A stretch of DNA of 64,000 bases from Saccharomyces uvarum (Eukaryota > Ascomycota > Saccharomycetes > Saccharomycetales > Saccharomycetaceae), in NCBI GenBank assembly GCA_947243795.1, contig OX365929.1, positions 744,001-808,000 on the forward strand, written 5' to 3'. Positions 36,832 through 46,522 of this stretch are shown here, piece after piece. How positions within the stretch are numbered: position 1 is the stretch's first letter; the number at the start of each line of letters is the position of its first letter. Below the pieces are notes generated by a model. It was not told the DNA's origin, made no database searches, and saw only the letters and a program-made list of their open reading frames with translations. A program made the position numbers and the translations under genes.

Positions 36832-39123
36832 TCAAACCATATCACTTCCTTGCTCTGATTCCTTTACCGGCAACTTGTAAAGCTTGAAGTAATCGACTTC
36901 TGTCCCATTGAGCAAGGCTTTAGAACTTGTGGGAGAATACAGAATTCTTCTCCACAGGGGCGCATTTACATCGCTTGTAAGCCAGAAATCCTTGACGTTT
37001 CTCCTCCAACCATAATTTGTTGGAATTTTTGATGTAATGGAATATATGTTATGCCCGCTACGATCTTTGATACCAATGGTTTCCTTTATAACCGCAAACC
37101 ATTGATCCATACCAGTTACTGTGAAACAAACACCAAAACAAGTCCGTGGCTTTCTCAATGTCGAACCTGGAACAGGAGCCAGTACTGTATCATTATTGTC
37201 TTCATCCAACTCAATTGAGGGGGCAAATCCTTCTGGTGTAGTATTGAAGTTCTCATTAAAGGATACACCGTCAGCACCATTAGCTTTATTTTCTTTCATC
37301 AAAACATTAAATTCCGAGTTTGTCATTCCTTTAAATATTTGAAAGATTTGAACAAATATCAAGCTCGCAACCCAAGTAGATTGCAACAAGGCCCATAAGA
37401 GTACTAAAAAGGCAAATCTATCATACCTTAGCCCTGAGCAGAGATCGGAGTGGCCTAAAATGAAACATTTACCCTGTTTCTGGTCTTTATCTTCATAGGA
37501 ATCTTCAAGCTCATCAAAGTATTCCAAACAAAGTTTAAAAAACGTTAAAATGCCACATTCCATTAACGTAATAAAAAACATAAATCCTTTGTGGTTCTTA
37601 AGCCCGACGTCATTGAAGATCCAAGGGCAATAATGATCAAATCTTGCTACCACTGCATTATTTAAGGACGAGAATCTACTCCGTAGCGGCTTTCTTGCCC
37701 AGGTTTCAATGCAAAAATTCTTCGTGTCAAATTTACCAATTTCAAGCAAATCGGAAATTGTTTGCCGAACGTTTTCATGGTCAGTTTCTTCTGGGACACA
37801 GCCTGGGTCTGCGGTAACAAGCTGGCCAAAAATGTAAAATACAAGCGAAAGTACTATCAACAATAGTATGTTAGTAAACGCTTCATCGGCGAATGTCCAA
37901 GGCATGACTTTGAAAAACCAAACGATGGTTACCCAAAGTAAACTGCCAAAAAACACTCCTGAGAACAAAGGTGACCTTAGTAAAGTAACATTGTGGATGC
38001 CCATTCTTCCATAAGACGGCAGGACAAATTTGTTTAGACCTTTGTTGGTTGCAAGGGTCAACAAAAAAAGTACAATGATAGCAAACAACGGGTTAACGTG
38101 TGAAAAAAGAGCAAATGCAAGTCCCAGAAATATAAATGGAGTCAAGAATGTAACTAGCTTTGCGTGCTGGCTTTTCTTGAACCATTTTTTGATAGGATAA
38201 CCGTGGTTGTTAAACCCAGAGTGGATTAATGCTTCTCTCAGCGAGTATACAGTGTTCATTTCCTGCGCAATAGCGAAGCAATCTTTTCCAGCGTCTGTTT
38301 TTTGAAAGAAGTCTGCACCATCTTGAATCAAGTATTTGAGTACATGTGGCTGGCCCTTTACTGTGCCCCAATGTAATGGGGTAAACCCCTCCGTATCCGC
38401 AATCTTTATATTGGCGCCGAATTTTAACAACACTGCTACTGTCAAGGAATCACCCTGGTAAGCAGCCCATAATAATGACGTCCTACCCTTTGGATCTTGG
38501 CAGTCCACATCCAAAAGGCCCTTGCTAACAACACTGAACAGGACATAAAGAACTAGCATTATGTTGGAGCTGTTGACGGATAAGTGTAAAAGATTGAAAC
38601 CCTGGTCATCTGTCATAGTAGGATCTGCTCCGTGCTTGAGCAGAAAATCCACAATGTAAACATAACCATATCTGGCAGCCCAGTGTAATGGTGTGGCATG
38701 TAGGGCACCAGCCTTTGCATTGACATCAGCGCCTTGTGAAACGAGAAAATCAACCACGGAAAGTCTGTTATTGATACTTGCCCAATGTAAACCAGTAATG
38801 TGTTCAACAGAATCTCCATCCTTATTAACCTCTAGCAACTTGCCGTGTATCATTTCCTTCACTGTTGCTAGGTCGCCCTTTTGGCAGGCGGTATGGTACC
38901 GAGTTAATAATGGATCCTCTTCAACATCATCATTACGATCTACTTGTCCGTTTTCGCTTACATCTTCATTTTCAGATCTTATAGCCTTTAAAGAAGACAG
39001 CGAGGTGGCGTTATTAGAGCCCCCTAGACTAATATCTTCCTGCGAGTCGTCATTGTGATCGGCAGCCTGCTCTTTATCCACTAAAGTAGAGGCCAGAGGC
39101 GTAGTCACTGACTCGTTTGTCAT
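36832..39123 (-). CDS. AKR1: Palmitoyltransferase Akr1
   Basis: A Golgi membrane protein S-acyltransferase that palmitoylates Yck1, Yck2 and others and binds G-beta-gamma. The protein has 763 residues (764 in S. cerevisiae). An acidic N-terminus is followed by ankyrin repeats at about 70-300 (for example [26 protein letters not shown], written over two helices). About six membrane segments follow, with the cysteine-rich domain at about 455-500. It contains DHYCPW instead of the common DHHC, as is known for Akr1, and the acyl-acceptor cysteine is kept. It is divergent from PEX10. Confidence 0.97.
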   Translation of the reverse strand: MTNESVTTPLASTLVDKEQAADHNDDSQEDISLGGSNNATSLSSLKAIRSENEDVSENGQVDRNDDVEEDPLLTRYHTACQKGDLATVKEMIHGKLLEVNKDGDSVEHITGLHWASINNRLSVVDFLVSQGADVNAKAGALHATPLHWAARYGYVYIVDFLLKHGADPTMTDDQGFNLLHLSVNSSNIMLVLYVLFSVVSKGLLDVDCQDPKGRTSLLWAAYQGDSLTVAVLLKFGANIKIADTEGFTPLHWGTVKGQPHVLKYLIQDGADFFQKTDAGKDCFAIAQEMNTVYSLREALIHSGFNNHGYPIKKWFKKSQHAKLVTFLTPFIFLGLAFALFSHVNPLFAIIVLFLLTLATNKGLNKFVLPSYGRMGIHNVTLLRSPLFSGVFFGSLLWVTIVWFFKVMPWTFADEAFTNILLLIVLSLVFYIFGQLVTADPGCVPEETDHENVRQTISDLLEIGKFDTKNFCIETWARKPLRSRFSSLNNAVVARFDHYCPWIFNDVGLKNHKGFMFFITLMECGILTFFKLCLEYFDELEDSYEDKDQKQGKCFILGHSDLCSGLRYDRFAFLVLLWALLQSTWVASLIFVQIFQIFKGMTNSEFNVLMKENKANGADGVSFNENFNTTPEGFAPSIELDEDNNDTVLAPVPGSTLRKPRTCFGVCFTVTGMDQWFAVIKETIGIKDRSGHNIYSITSKIPTNYGWRRNVKDFWLTSDVNAPLWRRILYSPTSSKALLNGTEVDYFKLYKLPVKESEQGSDMV

Positions 39124-39655
39124 GGAGTATGTGCTATGAAGTAACGCGTTCTTCTTTTGTAAAGCAAGCCGGGAACAGTATAATCTGCTGAATGGGTACT
39201 AGAACCTCAAAACCAACAATGCTCACTTCTCGCCGTCCATAGTTTCTGTATATTGATACTTTTATAGATTGCTCTATATGAAGGCTTAATAGAAAATTAC
39301 GAAAACAAGGCTCATCACCCGGAACGTGAGGTACGAACTCACGTGACCAAACATGGCAATATTGAAGGCTATCTGAAGAACAAGCAGCAAGGAACGTTCC
39401 AGGAATAATGCGTGCACCAATATTCGATCAGGGCCGTGTATTCACCTAATTTGTGTTGCCACTATGGGACGATTTTTCGCATGAGCCTTTTATTGTACGA
39501 CTATCCTCCTGACCATAGCGATCGTCCAAGAGAACGAAGTACGTTTTAGCCGTTCAAATGAAAAAAAAACAAGACGAATTTAAAGTGAATTGCGACTTAG
39601 TGGAAGAGAATAGAAGGATTTCAATCGGAGTTGGTTTAATATTAGTCGTTACAGC
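39124..39655. promoter_or_regulatory. Divergent AKR1/PEX10 promoter
   Basis: A 532-base shared promoter. TCACGTGA at 39339-39346 is a full 8-bp E-box palindrome of the Cbf1/Tye7/Pho4 type. It is embedded in an inverted repeat with 7-bp arms ACGTGAG (39324-39330) and CTCACGT (39338-39344). An ACGCGT hexamer lies at 39144-39149, 21 bases from the AKR1 ATG. An A9 run is near 39561. Confidence 0.55.
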
Positions 39656-40669
39656 ATGGATAATGATATTAAGGTAGAAAAGGAAGCACCTGTACCACTA
39701 TCACAGCTAAAATTTCCGTTTGCCGATGCCCCTAGTATAGTACAAGCGCACCAAAAGGATGGACAAATTCAAACCCTGTTGGTTCTAAAGATTACAGAAT
39801 TATGCAAACTGATAAAGAACCAATTGTTTGCCAATTCGTATCCTAGAGAACTGTCCATTTTTGCCAAGCTAATATATTTACTCTTTACTACGGGAAGGCG
39901 TGGTAGAACATTGGGCGAGGAATATGTTGACTTGATATATACCAATAAGCGTGGTACAAAACTAGCAGGTCGATTTAGAATGATGGCATTTGTTTTCTCC
40001 TATTCTTTATGTCCATATTTCATTTCCAAATTATACAAGAAAATAGCGAACAGTAAAACGGGAAATGAAACCACAGGTAATGATAATGTTACCGGGTTCT
40101 GCGAGAGCCTTTTGGATTTCGTCCTAGACTTGCATATGTCCCTATTTTATTTCAAGGGAACTTTTTACAACATTTTTAAAAGGATGTTTGGCATGAGATA
40201 TGCCTTCAAGCATATAATGTCGAAGAACGAAGCCAAATTTAGAAAAGAGGGGTCTAGGACATACAAAGTGTTGGGTTATATTTTATTGACTCAAAATATT
40301 ATGAAGTGGTATCCAGTTCTAAGTTCTATTCTAAGTTCGTGGATTTTTGAGAAGAAAGATGCCCCAGGTTCGAATATAAGGTCATCTCTTGATTTACAAG
40401 AAGGTCTAAAACGCGGTTCCATAGGAGGAATACCGAAAGAATTTCAGTTGGCCCACATACGTTTGTCAGACAAAAATCAACTGCCCTATATCCCAGAAGC
40501 TTCGAGAAAATGCATTCTATGTCTCATGGACATGACTGATCCTAGCTGCACACCCTGTGGGCATCTATTCTGCTGGGACTGTCTAATGAGTTGGTGTAAA
40601 GAGAGACCAGAATGTCCCTTATGTAGACAGCAATGTCAAACGCAAGAAATATTGGTCTTACGACAGTAG
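39656..40669 (+). CDS. PEX10: Peroxisomal RING E3 ligase Pex10
   Basis: A peroxisomal membrane protein of the RING complex (Pex2-Pex10-Pex12) that ubiquitinates Pex5 for recycling or degradation. The protein has 337 residues, as in S. cerevisiae. The N-terminal part has the family membrane segments (LSIFAKLIYLLF, FVFSYSLCPYFISKLY, FCESLLDFVLDLHMSLFYF). The C3HC4 RING lies at residues 286-327 (CILCLMDMTDPSCTPCGHLF, then CWDCLMSWCKERPECPLC), with all zinc ligands present. The start is the first ATG. It converges with HEL2. Confidence 0.97.
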   Translation: MDNDIKVEKEAPVPLSQLKFPFADAPSIVQAHQKDGQIQTLLVLKITELCKLIKNQLFANSYPRELSIFAKLIYLLFTTGRRGRTLGEEYVDLIYTNKRGTKLAGRFRMMAFVFSYSLCPYFISKLYKKIANSKTGNETTGNDNVTGFCESLLDFVLDLHMSLFYFKGTFYNIFKRMFGMRYAFKHIMSKNEAKFRKEGSRTYKVLGYILLTQNIMKWYPVLSSILSSWIFEKKDAPGSNIRSSLDLQEGLKRGSIGGIPKEFQLAHIRLSDKNQLPYIPEASRKCILCLMDMTDPSCTPCGHLFCWDCLMSWCKERPECPLCRQQCQTQEILVLRQ

Positions 40670-40876
40670 CGATCTAGTTAATGCACCCAGTGACTCTTTA
40701 ACACCATGTATAAATATTCAATGATAACCGCCAACGCCTTTGCAAAGAAACAAAAAAAAAATTTTTCAAGCGTGTAATTACATTAATTAATTAGATAAGT
40801 GTGTTTATCAGAATTTTATCTATAACTTTCTTTTTGTCAATGCTTTTTATCAATTACAAAATAGACATGTTTTTCA

Positions 40877-42808
40877 TTATATACCAATGTGGAATAATAG
40901 TTGTTTTTGCTTGCTTTTCTTCTTATTTCCTCCGCTACCGTTTATACTCAATTCTTTCAAATCGTCGTGTACATCGGCATTCTCTATGCTTGACTTTTTA
41001 CCCCATTGTTTAGGATCTGCAGCCTGAGGTCTATTCAAACCAGGAATTTGCACTTTTGGCTTTGGTGGAGGCAATTGAGGCAAGTTTAAACTCTTCAACT
41101 TATCCTTGCTATTATTTAATGAAGCAGCAGATGTTGAATTTTTTTTGCTCTCCAAATATGTTGGAGAAAAAGCGACTGCATTATTAGAGGTGGCCCGATA
41201 ACTAATTGGTTGAGAAGTACTTCTTTTGGAGCTTTTCACGCTTTTTGAAGCTTGCTTTTTTATAGTCGTTGCAAATGGGTCATACGATGCTGTAGGGCTT
41301 TTCAAAGTTGGTAGATTATTGATATTTCTAACACCCGATGGTGCCCCTCCGCTACCTCCATCATTAGTCCCGCCCCAATGACCTCTGGCCATTGACATTG
41401 AAAGAGAGGGATCGCTTGATAAGGATGGTAAAGAGGTCTGTCGCGCAAGAGCTTGCTCTCTTTGTTCATATATAGCATTCAAATTGTTGTATTTGGCGGA
41501 ATTTCTAGGAAATGTTTCAGCCAGGTTATGTGCCAACAAATAAACATCTGCATTTGGCTTCGTGAATAACAACTTATACGATTCCAACAATTTTTCCGCA
41601 CTTAAATAACCTTTAGCATAATTCTCATTATATGAAGCAAACTTGTCAAAATCTTCTTTGGAGTTTTCTAAATAGTATTTGGCTCTCTCGGCCAATCTTA
41701 ATCTACTTTCTTCAGGAGAACTTGCAGCTCTCACGTTGGTTCTAGAACTGGATGCAGAATCCGGTAATGAAGATATAGATGGAAGGTCGTAATCATCTCT
41801 TTCTCTAACTACTCTGGAGGGTGCCGAAATAAAAGTGGAAAGTTCAGATTGGAAAAACTTCGGTTTACCCTTTAAGATATTACCATGCTCTTGCAAAATA
41901 TGCGCCTGTAATTCCAACTCATCCTTAAAGACAACGAATTTGTTATCTAAGCAGGATTGAACGGTACAAGCGTAATGCGAATGTCTGAAATGGTCGAATA
42001 ACTGGAAATAATCTTTAAAGTATTGAGGGGAAGTTGGGTTGATTTTATCACATATATGGCACTTTTCATGTTGATTTCTCATATGGACGTATAATTCATC
42101 ATCTGAGTAAAATCGTTTACCAGAACAGAAGGCACACATAGGGTGGCCTTTGAACCCTTCTGAATTACCTTTAGACTGATGGTTACGTAATTGGTTTTGC
42201 GCGAAGATTTCGAGCTCTGCAGGAAAGGCATGCTTATGGGTCGCACATATCAAACAAATCATTCTATTGTGTTCAGATTTCAAATGTTCATTGTATTTCT
42301 TGAAACTACCAAAATCTACAACTTCTTCGTCCTTTGACAACGGACAAAAAAACTTTAAAAGATTCAACGTTGCCATAGCGACCTCTTCACTTGTGAAATT
42401 TATTCCATATTTTTCATTCTTTTCGTAAATTTTTTGTATGTCTGAGATGTCTTCATCTATTTGGTCAGTGAACGTCACTTCTTCATTCTCTGTTCTACAA
42501 ATTAAACAACTCTTCTTTTCATATAAAGCACGTTGTCTGAAAGCACAGATATGGCATGTTTTATGATGACAAGGTGTCAAAGAAACATATAATAATTTAC
42601 GCGCACAAATTACACATAATTCATCTTCTTCATCAGAATCGTCTTCGGTATTGGAGGTGTTGAGGCTGGGTGCACCAGGTCCGTTATTCCTCTTTTGCTT
42701 TCTTCTGGGATTCTTCTTATCATTACTAGGCTTGATATTATTTTGGGGCCCTTGAGTACGACGAAAGTTACGTTTTGGAGCAACGTTCTCCTTAGTGGGT
42801 TCACTCAT
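40877..42808 (-). CDS. HEL2: Ribosome quality-control E3 ubiquitin ligase Hel2
   Basis: A ligase of the ZNF598 family that detects collided ribosomes and ubiquitinates uS10, starting ribosome-associated quality control. The protein has 643 residues (639 in S. cerevisiae). A basic N-terminus is followed by a RING at about 65-104 (CVICARKLLYVSLTPCHHKTC, written short of the last pair CLIC). C2H2-type zinc fingers follow at about 180-300, including HPMCAFCSGKRFYSDDELYVHM and KCHICDK. The last 200 residues are Ser/Pro-rich, ending in a basic run (KKKSKQKQ). The ATG at 42808 is chosen; six further codons upstream exist only from a TTG. Confidence 0.96.
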   Translation of the reverse strand: MSEPTKENVAPKRNFRRTQGPQNNIKPSNDKKNPRRKQKRNNGPGAPSLNTSNTEDDSDEEDELCVICARKLLYVSLTPCHHKTCHICAFRQRALYEKKSCLICRTENEEVTFTDQIDEDISDIQKIYEKNEKYGINFTSEEVAMATLNLLKFFCPLSKDEEVVDFGSFKKYNEHLKSEHNRMICLICATHKHAFPAELEIFAQNQLRNHQSKGNSEGFKGHPMCAFCSGKRFYSDDELYVHMRNQHEKCHICDKINPTSPQYFKDYFQLFDHFRHSHYACTVQSCLDNKFVVFKDELELQAHILQEHGNILKGKPKFFQSELSTFISAPSRVVRERDDYDLPSISSLPDSASSSRTNVRAASSPEESRLRLAERAKYYLENSKEDFDKFASYNENYAKGYLSAEKLLESYKLLFTKPNADVYLLAHNLAETFPRNSAKYNNLNAIYEQREQALARQTSLPSLSSDPSLSMSMARGHWGGTNDGGSGGAPSGVRNINNLPTLKSPTASYDPFATTIKKQASKSVKSSKRSTSQPISYRATSNNAVAFSPTYLESKKNSTSAASLNNSKDKLKSLNLPQLPPPKPKVQIPGLNRPQAADPKQWGKKSSIENADVHDDLKELSINGSGGNKKKSKQKQLLFHIGI

Positions 42809-43317
42809 TCTAATAGTTGAAAACAAGTACCGGCGGTGTTCTTACAACGATAAAACTTCTAGAAAGAGACAATATCAAAATGAGCTTGTGCTAAGTGTGC
42901 GCTCAACAATTTCTATTATATATCTAGGTCGGGAGTTATCTCAACGTCGTTTTGCTAGTATCTAAAGAGTAAAAGCAGAAAGCACAGCCAAAATCTAAAG
43001 CGATCTCGAATATAATCCTCGATTACAACTTTTTCATAACAAAACAGTACTCTGTTGAAACTTCCTACATGCAACTTTTTTTTTCATTTTTCAGTTTTTC
43101 TTAGTTTTTTAGCGCATGCTTTCAATGCAGGGATATGCACAATGGAATCTCTCCGTCATAGATGATAGATGACAAATGATACATTTGAAAGGATTGGATT
43201 GTAGTTTCTATACATGTTATATTTAAATTAAATAGAGACGTTGTCATCAGGACTGTTATTGATCTGCATTTACTGCCAGATCGTTTTCCGTGTGCTAAAC
43301 GTGAGCTCCATTTTGTG
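42809..43317. other. HEL2 promoter / CIA1 3' region
   Basis: A 509-base spacer between minus-strand genes. It has T-rich runs at about 43075-43110, opposite in sense to HEL2, and a TATATA near 42915 close to the HEL2 start. I recognise no specific activator site and no gene. Confidence 0.45.
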
Positions 43318-44310
43318 TTATGCTAGCTTTTCTAGGGACCAAAAGTTCACGATTCCGTCATCACCGCCTGTTGCAAGTATAGTCTTACCATTCAACTCCA
43401 ACCACTTCACAACGTTGATTTCGTAGACACCATGGGCTAATTCGTGCTTAGCAAGAACTCTCCATTTTCCGTCCACCTCTTCGTAGATAGCTAGTACTCC
43501 GTCCGCACCGGCACTGGCAATTAGGCCATTAGAGCCCCATGCAACGCTATACACTTGCCTTTTATGTACATCCGGGAGAATAGCTTCACAAACCCATTCT
43601 TGTTGGTCGTCTTCGTCGTCACCCATGTATTTCCATACCCGTACAGTGGAATCGTCACTTCCACTGCATAATCTAAGCACACCTTCAGTCTTGTCAAAAT
43701 CAGAAGACCAAACGGTACCTTCATGACCATTCAAAACAGCAGCGCATTCCCAATCATCATCGTAATCCTTCCATATCCTGACAGTGTCATCATATGAACT
43801 AGAAGCCAGTAGTGCTTGAGAAGGATGCCATATGACATGTTTAACGTCTTGAGAATGTTCTTGCAGAACACTAATACATTCATACTCTTCCCCATTTTCA
43901 TCAGTTTCCCATATCCATACGCTCTTGTCTCTGGAACAAGTTGCCAAATAATATCCATCGTTAGACCAAGCAACACCTTTCACTTCATTTTCGTGGCCTT
44001 CAATGATGGCTAATAAGTCCATTTCAAACGTTCTGTCAGCAGACTCTTCTCTAGCCCAGATGGAGACCGTGGAGTCAAAGGAGCCTGCCGCTAATAGCGA
44101 AGTGTGCGGTCTCCACGCCACAGATCTGATTGCCTTCTTGTGAGCAGTTTCGTCTAGCACATCAATTAATGCAAAGTCATCGTTTTTCACATTAACCAGC
44201 TTGATTTTCCGGTCAGTTGAACCTGTAGCCAATATGCCTTGAGAAAAATCCAAAGACCATATCTTGTCCTTGTAAAGCTTTAAAGATTTGATTAAATTAA
44301 TAGATGACAT
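43318..44310 (-). CDS. CIA1: Cytosolic iron-sulfur assembly protein Cia1
   Basis: A WD40 protein of the CIA targeting complex that delivers Fe-S clusters to cytosolic and nuclear enzymes. The protein has 330 residues, as in S. cerevisiae. Seven WD40 blades cover the whole length, with repeats such as GILATGSTDRKIKLV, KAIRSVAWRPHTSLLAAGSFDSTVSIW, VKGVAWSNDGYYLATCSRDKSVWIW and KHVIWHPSQALLASSSYDDTVRIW. The start MSSINLIKSLKLYKDKIWSLDFS is the first ATG. It is divergent from MSW1. Confidence 0.97.
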   Translation of the reverse strand: MSSINLIKSLKLYKDKIWSLDFSQGILATGSTDRKIKLVNVKNDDFALIDVLDETAHKKAIRSVAWRPHTSLLAAGSFDSTVSIWAREESADRTFEMDLLAIIEGHENEVKGVAWSNDGYYLATCSRDKSVWIWETDENGEEYECISVLQEHSQDVKHVIWHPSQALLASSSYDDTVRIWKDYDDDWECAAVLNGHEGTVWSSDFDKTEGVLRLCSGSDDSTVRVWKYMGDDEDDQQEWVCEAILPDVHKRQVYSVAWGSNGLIASAGADGVLAIYEEVDGKWRVLAKHELAHGVYEINVVKWLELNGKTILATGGDDGIVNFWSLEKLA

Positions 44311-44804
44311 TACCTAGGGAAAAGGCTCGTATGACCAGTCGGATATTTGAGGTGTTATGACCCAATCTCAACGTGCGATGTCAAGAAGTCTTGTATTTTT
44401 TTTAATTAGTCAGGCAGATGATACGATACCCATGTCAGATTTTTCAAGCACGGCCCGCTGAGAACCAAATTTCCAGGTGGGCCAATTGAAGGCAAATTGA
44501 GATGGGACTTTTCAAGAATAAAATGTGGTAATACTACAGTGTACATCATGTATGGATTCACCATATTTAGCCGCAACTCGAGTTGTTGCATTCTTTCCTT
44601 GGTAATCTCTTTTTTCACAATGATTATATAGCAAGAGATAAAAAATGGAGGTATTTTTTTGTTTTTCATGTACTGAAATCGGCTTCGAGAAAACAGAAAG
44701 GGTCGTATATATCTTGTAGAGACTATCTCTGCAACCCCTAAAGCTTGCACATCTAAACAGCCGTTATATTACGTTTCAATCAAACGTCCTTCTTGCAAAC
44801 CGAA
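44311..44804. promoter_or_regulatory. Divergent CIA1/MSW1 promoter
   Basis: A 494-base shared upstream region with a T9-type run at about 44396-44404 and AT-rich tracts. I recognise no specific site and no gene; small open frames here are not credible. Confidence 0.45.
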
Positions 44805-45944
44805 ATGCTGAATAGGCAAGTGATTCTGAAGTTGGCAAGCAAAAGGTGGACAAGCACGGTGCAACGAGCAGATTATAAGTTGAATTCTGAAGCACTTCCT
44901 AAGAATGCAACAGTATTTAGTATGATTCAGCCAACAGGTTGTTTTCACCTTGGTAATTATCTAGGGGCTGCTCGCGTTTGGACAGATCTATGTGAACTGA
45001 AGCAATCTGGCCAAGAATTGATATTTGGTGTTGCCGATTTACATGCCATTACTGTTCCAAAGCCGGATGGCAAAATGTTTAGAAAATTTCGTCACGAGGC
45101 AGTTGCAAGCATATTGGCTGTCGGTGTAGATCCCGAGAAGGCATCGATTATCTACCAATCTGCTATCCCTCAACACAGCGAATTGCACTGGTTGCTGTCT
45201 ACTCTTGCATCGATGGGGTTCCTTAACCGCATGACACAATGGAAATCAAAATCAAACATTAAACAATCAGAAAATAGAGAGTACCAGATTGATGATGCCG
45301 AGGTGGGGAAAGTTAAGCTGGGCTTGTTTTCGTACCCTGTCTTGCAAGCCGCAGATATTCTTCTTTATAAAGCTACACACGTTCCTGTTGGCGATGATCA
45401 ATCTCAGCACTTGGAACTAACAAGGCACCTTGCCGACAAATTCAATTCGACATATAAGACTGATTTCTTTCCTAAGCCTATAACGATGCTAGCGCAAACC
45501 AAAAAAGTTTTGAGTTTAAGCTCTCCGGAAAAGAAAATGTCCAAGAGTGACCCAAACCACGATTCAGTGATCTTTTTAAATGACGAGCCCAAGACCATCC
45601 AGAAGAAGATTAGAAAAGCCTTAACAGATTCCATTTCGGACAGGTTTTATTATGACCCCGTAGAAAGGCCAGGTGTATCGAATCTAATCAATATCGTCAG
45701 CGGCATTCAAAGAAGGTCGATCGGTGATGTCGTGAAAGATGTGTGCGGGTTCAACAACTACAAGGATTTCAAAGACTTTGTTTCTGAAATCATAATTGAG
45801 GAATTAAGAGAACCAAGAACTGAATTTGAAAAATACGTCAATGAGCCAGATTATCTACACAGTGTCGTTGAATCTGGCATGCGCAAAGCCCAGGAAAAGG
45901 CTGCAAAAAATTTAAGTGACATTCATAAAATAATGGGGTTCTAG
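44805..45944 (+). CDS. MSW1: Mitochondrial tryptophanyl-tRNA synthetase
   Basis: A class I aminoacyl-tRNA synthetase that charges mitochondrial tRNA-Trp. The protein has 379 residues, as in S. cerevisiae. The N-terminal 20 residues (MLNRQVILKLASKRWTSTVQ) are basic and hydroxylated without acidic residues, a mitochondrial presequence. The HIGH-type motif is GCFHLGNYLG (about 42-51), and the KMSKS motif is KKMSKSDPN (about 246-254). The TrpRS pocket segment ADLHAITVP is present. The ATG at 44805 is chosen; four upstream codons exist only from a TTG. It is followed by CCC2. Confidence 0.96.
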   Translation: MLNRQVILKLASKRWTSTVQRADYKLNSEALPKNATVFSMIQPTGCFHLGNYLGAARVWTDLCELKQSGQELIFGVADLHAITVPKPDGKMFRKFRHEAVASILAVGVDPEKASIIYQSAIPQHSELHWLLSTLASMGFLNRMTQWKSKSNIKQSENREYQIDDAEVGKVKLGLFSYPVLQAADILLYKATHVPVGDDQSQHLELTRHLADKFNSTYKTDFFPKPITMLAQTKKVLSLSSPEKKMSKSDPNHDSVIFLNDEPKTIQKKIRKALTDSISDRFYYDPVERPGVSNLINIVSGIQRRSIGDVVKDVCGFNNYKDFKDFVSEIIIEELREPRTEFEKYVNEPDYLHSVVESGMRKAQEKAAKNLSDIHKIMGF

Positions 45945-46522
45945 TTCCATCTATGTGGCAGTCTGTTAGAAAAACAATGTAAATAATAAATAGTTTAACA
46001 CGTACATATCTTTGTTACAGCAAACTGCACAGTTTTCTCAGCTGGCAATTTTGTTGATAGACATGTGTGGTTCTCAAAAAACTTTCAGAGGTGATGCTGC
46101 AGACATCGGCATAGTCGCTCTCGTTTGGCGGCAGTACGGGCAAGGTGTTATGCTGTGTTACATTGCCCTCAACATGTCTCAGCAGCCCTCTGACAAGAAA
46201 TTTGCGTATATAAATATTGCCATCCTGGGTGCAATTAGTGGTCCCTGCGATTTCCACTTGGCGGTGGAAAAGAACGGGTGCAGCGCGGCGATGAGCGCAA
46301 TTGGCTGCCGAAGGGTTCTGCACCGGTGATTCCGAGACCTTTTGAACACAATTGTATATATTTAGGGAAGTCGCAAGTGCAAAGGCATTTCCCCATGGAA
46401 CGAGACATAAAGACAACTCTTGACTTCTGCCTGATCAATAGCTACTTATTTAAAGGTTCTGACTTATTTTGTACCTTTTTTTGGGCTAAGGAGTTGAGGT
46501 ATTGAGGACAGGTAAAGACGAG
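45945..46522 (+). promoter_or_regulatory. CCC2 promoter with two Aft1 cores
   Basis: A 578-base upstream region. GGGTGCA, the reverse of the Aft1/Aft2 core TGCACCC, occurs at 46227-46233 and 46276-46282, in the same orientation, 49 bases apart and about 240-300 bases before the CCC2 ATG. CCC2 is a known member of the iron regulon. A TATTTAAAGG sequence lies at about 46447. The small open frames here are shadows. Confidence 0.78.

Noticed and set aside
39144-39149. MCB box in front of AKR1
   Set aside because: A single hexamer only 21 bases from the ATG, expected by chance in a window of this size.
46012-46329. 105-codon frame in the CCC2 promoter, and its antisense
   Set aside because: Starts at a TTG and overlaps the two Aft1 cores; no protein feature.
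46502-46522. Seven-codon extension of CCC2
   Set aside because: Starts at a TTG; the first ATG directly precedes the metal-binding domain as in known Ccc2.
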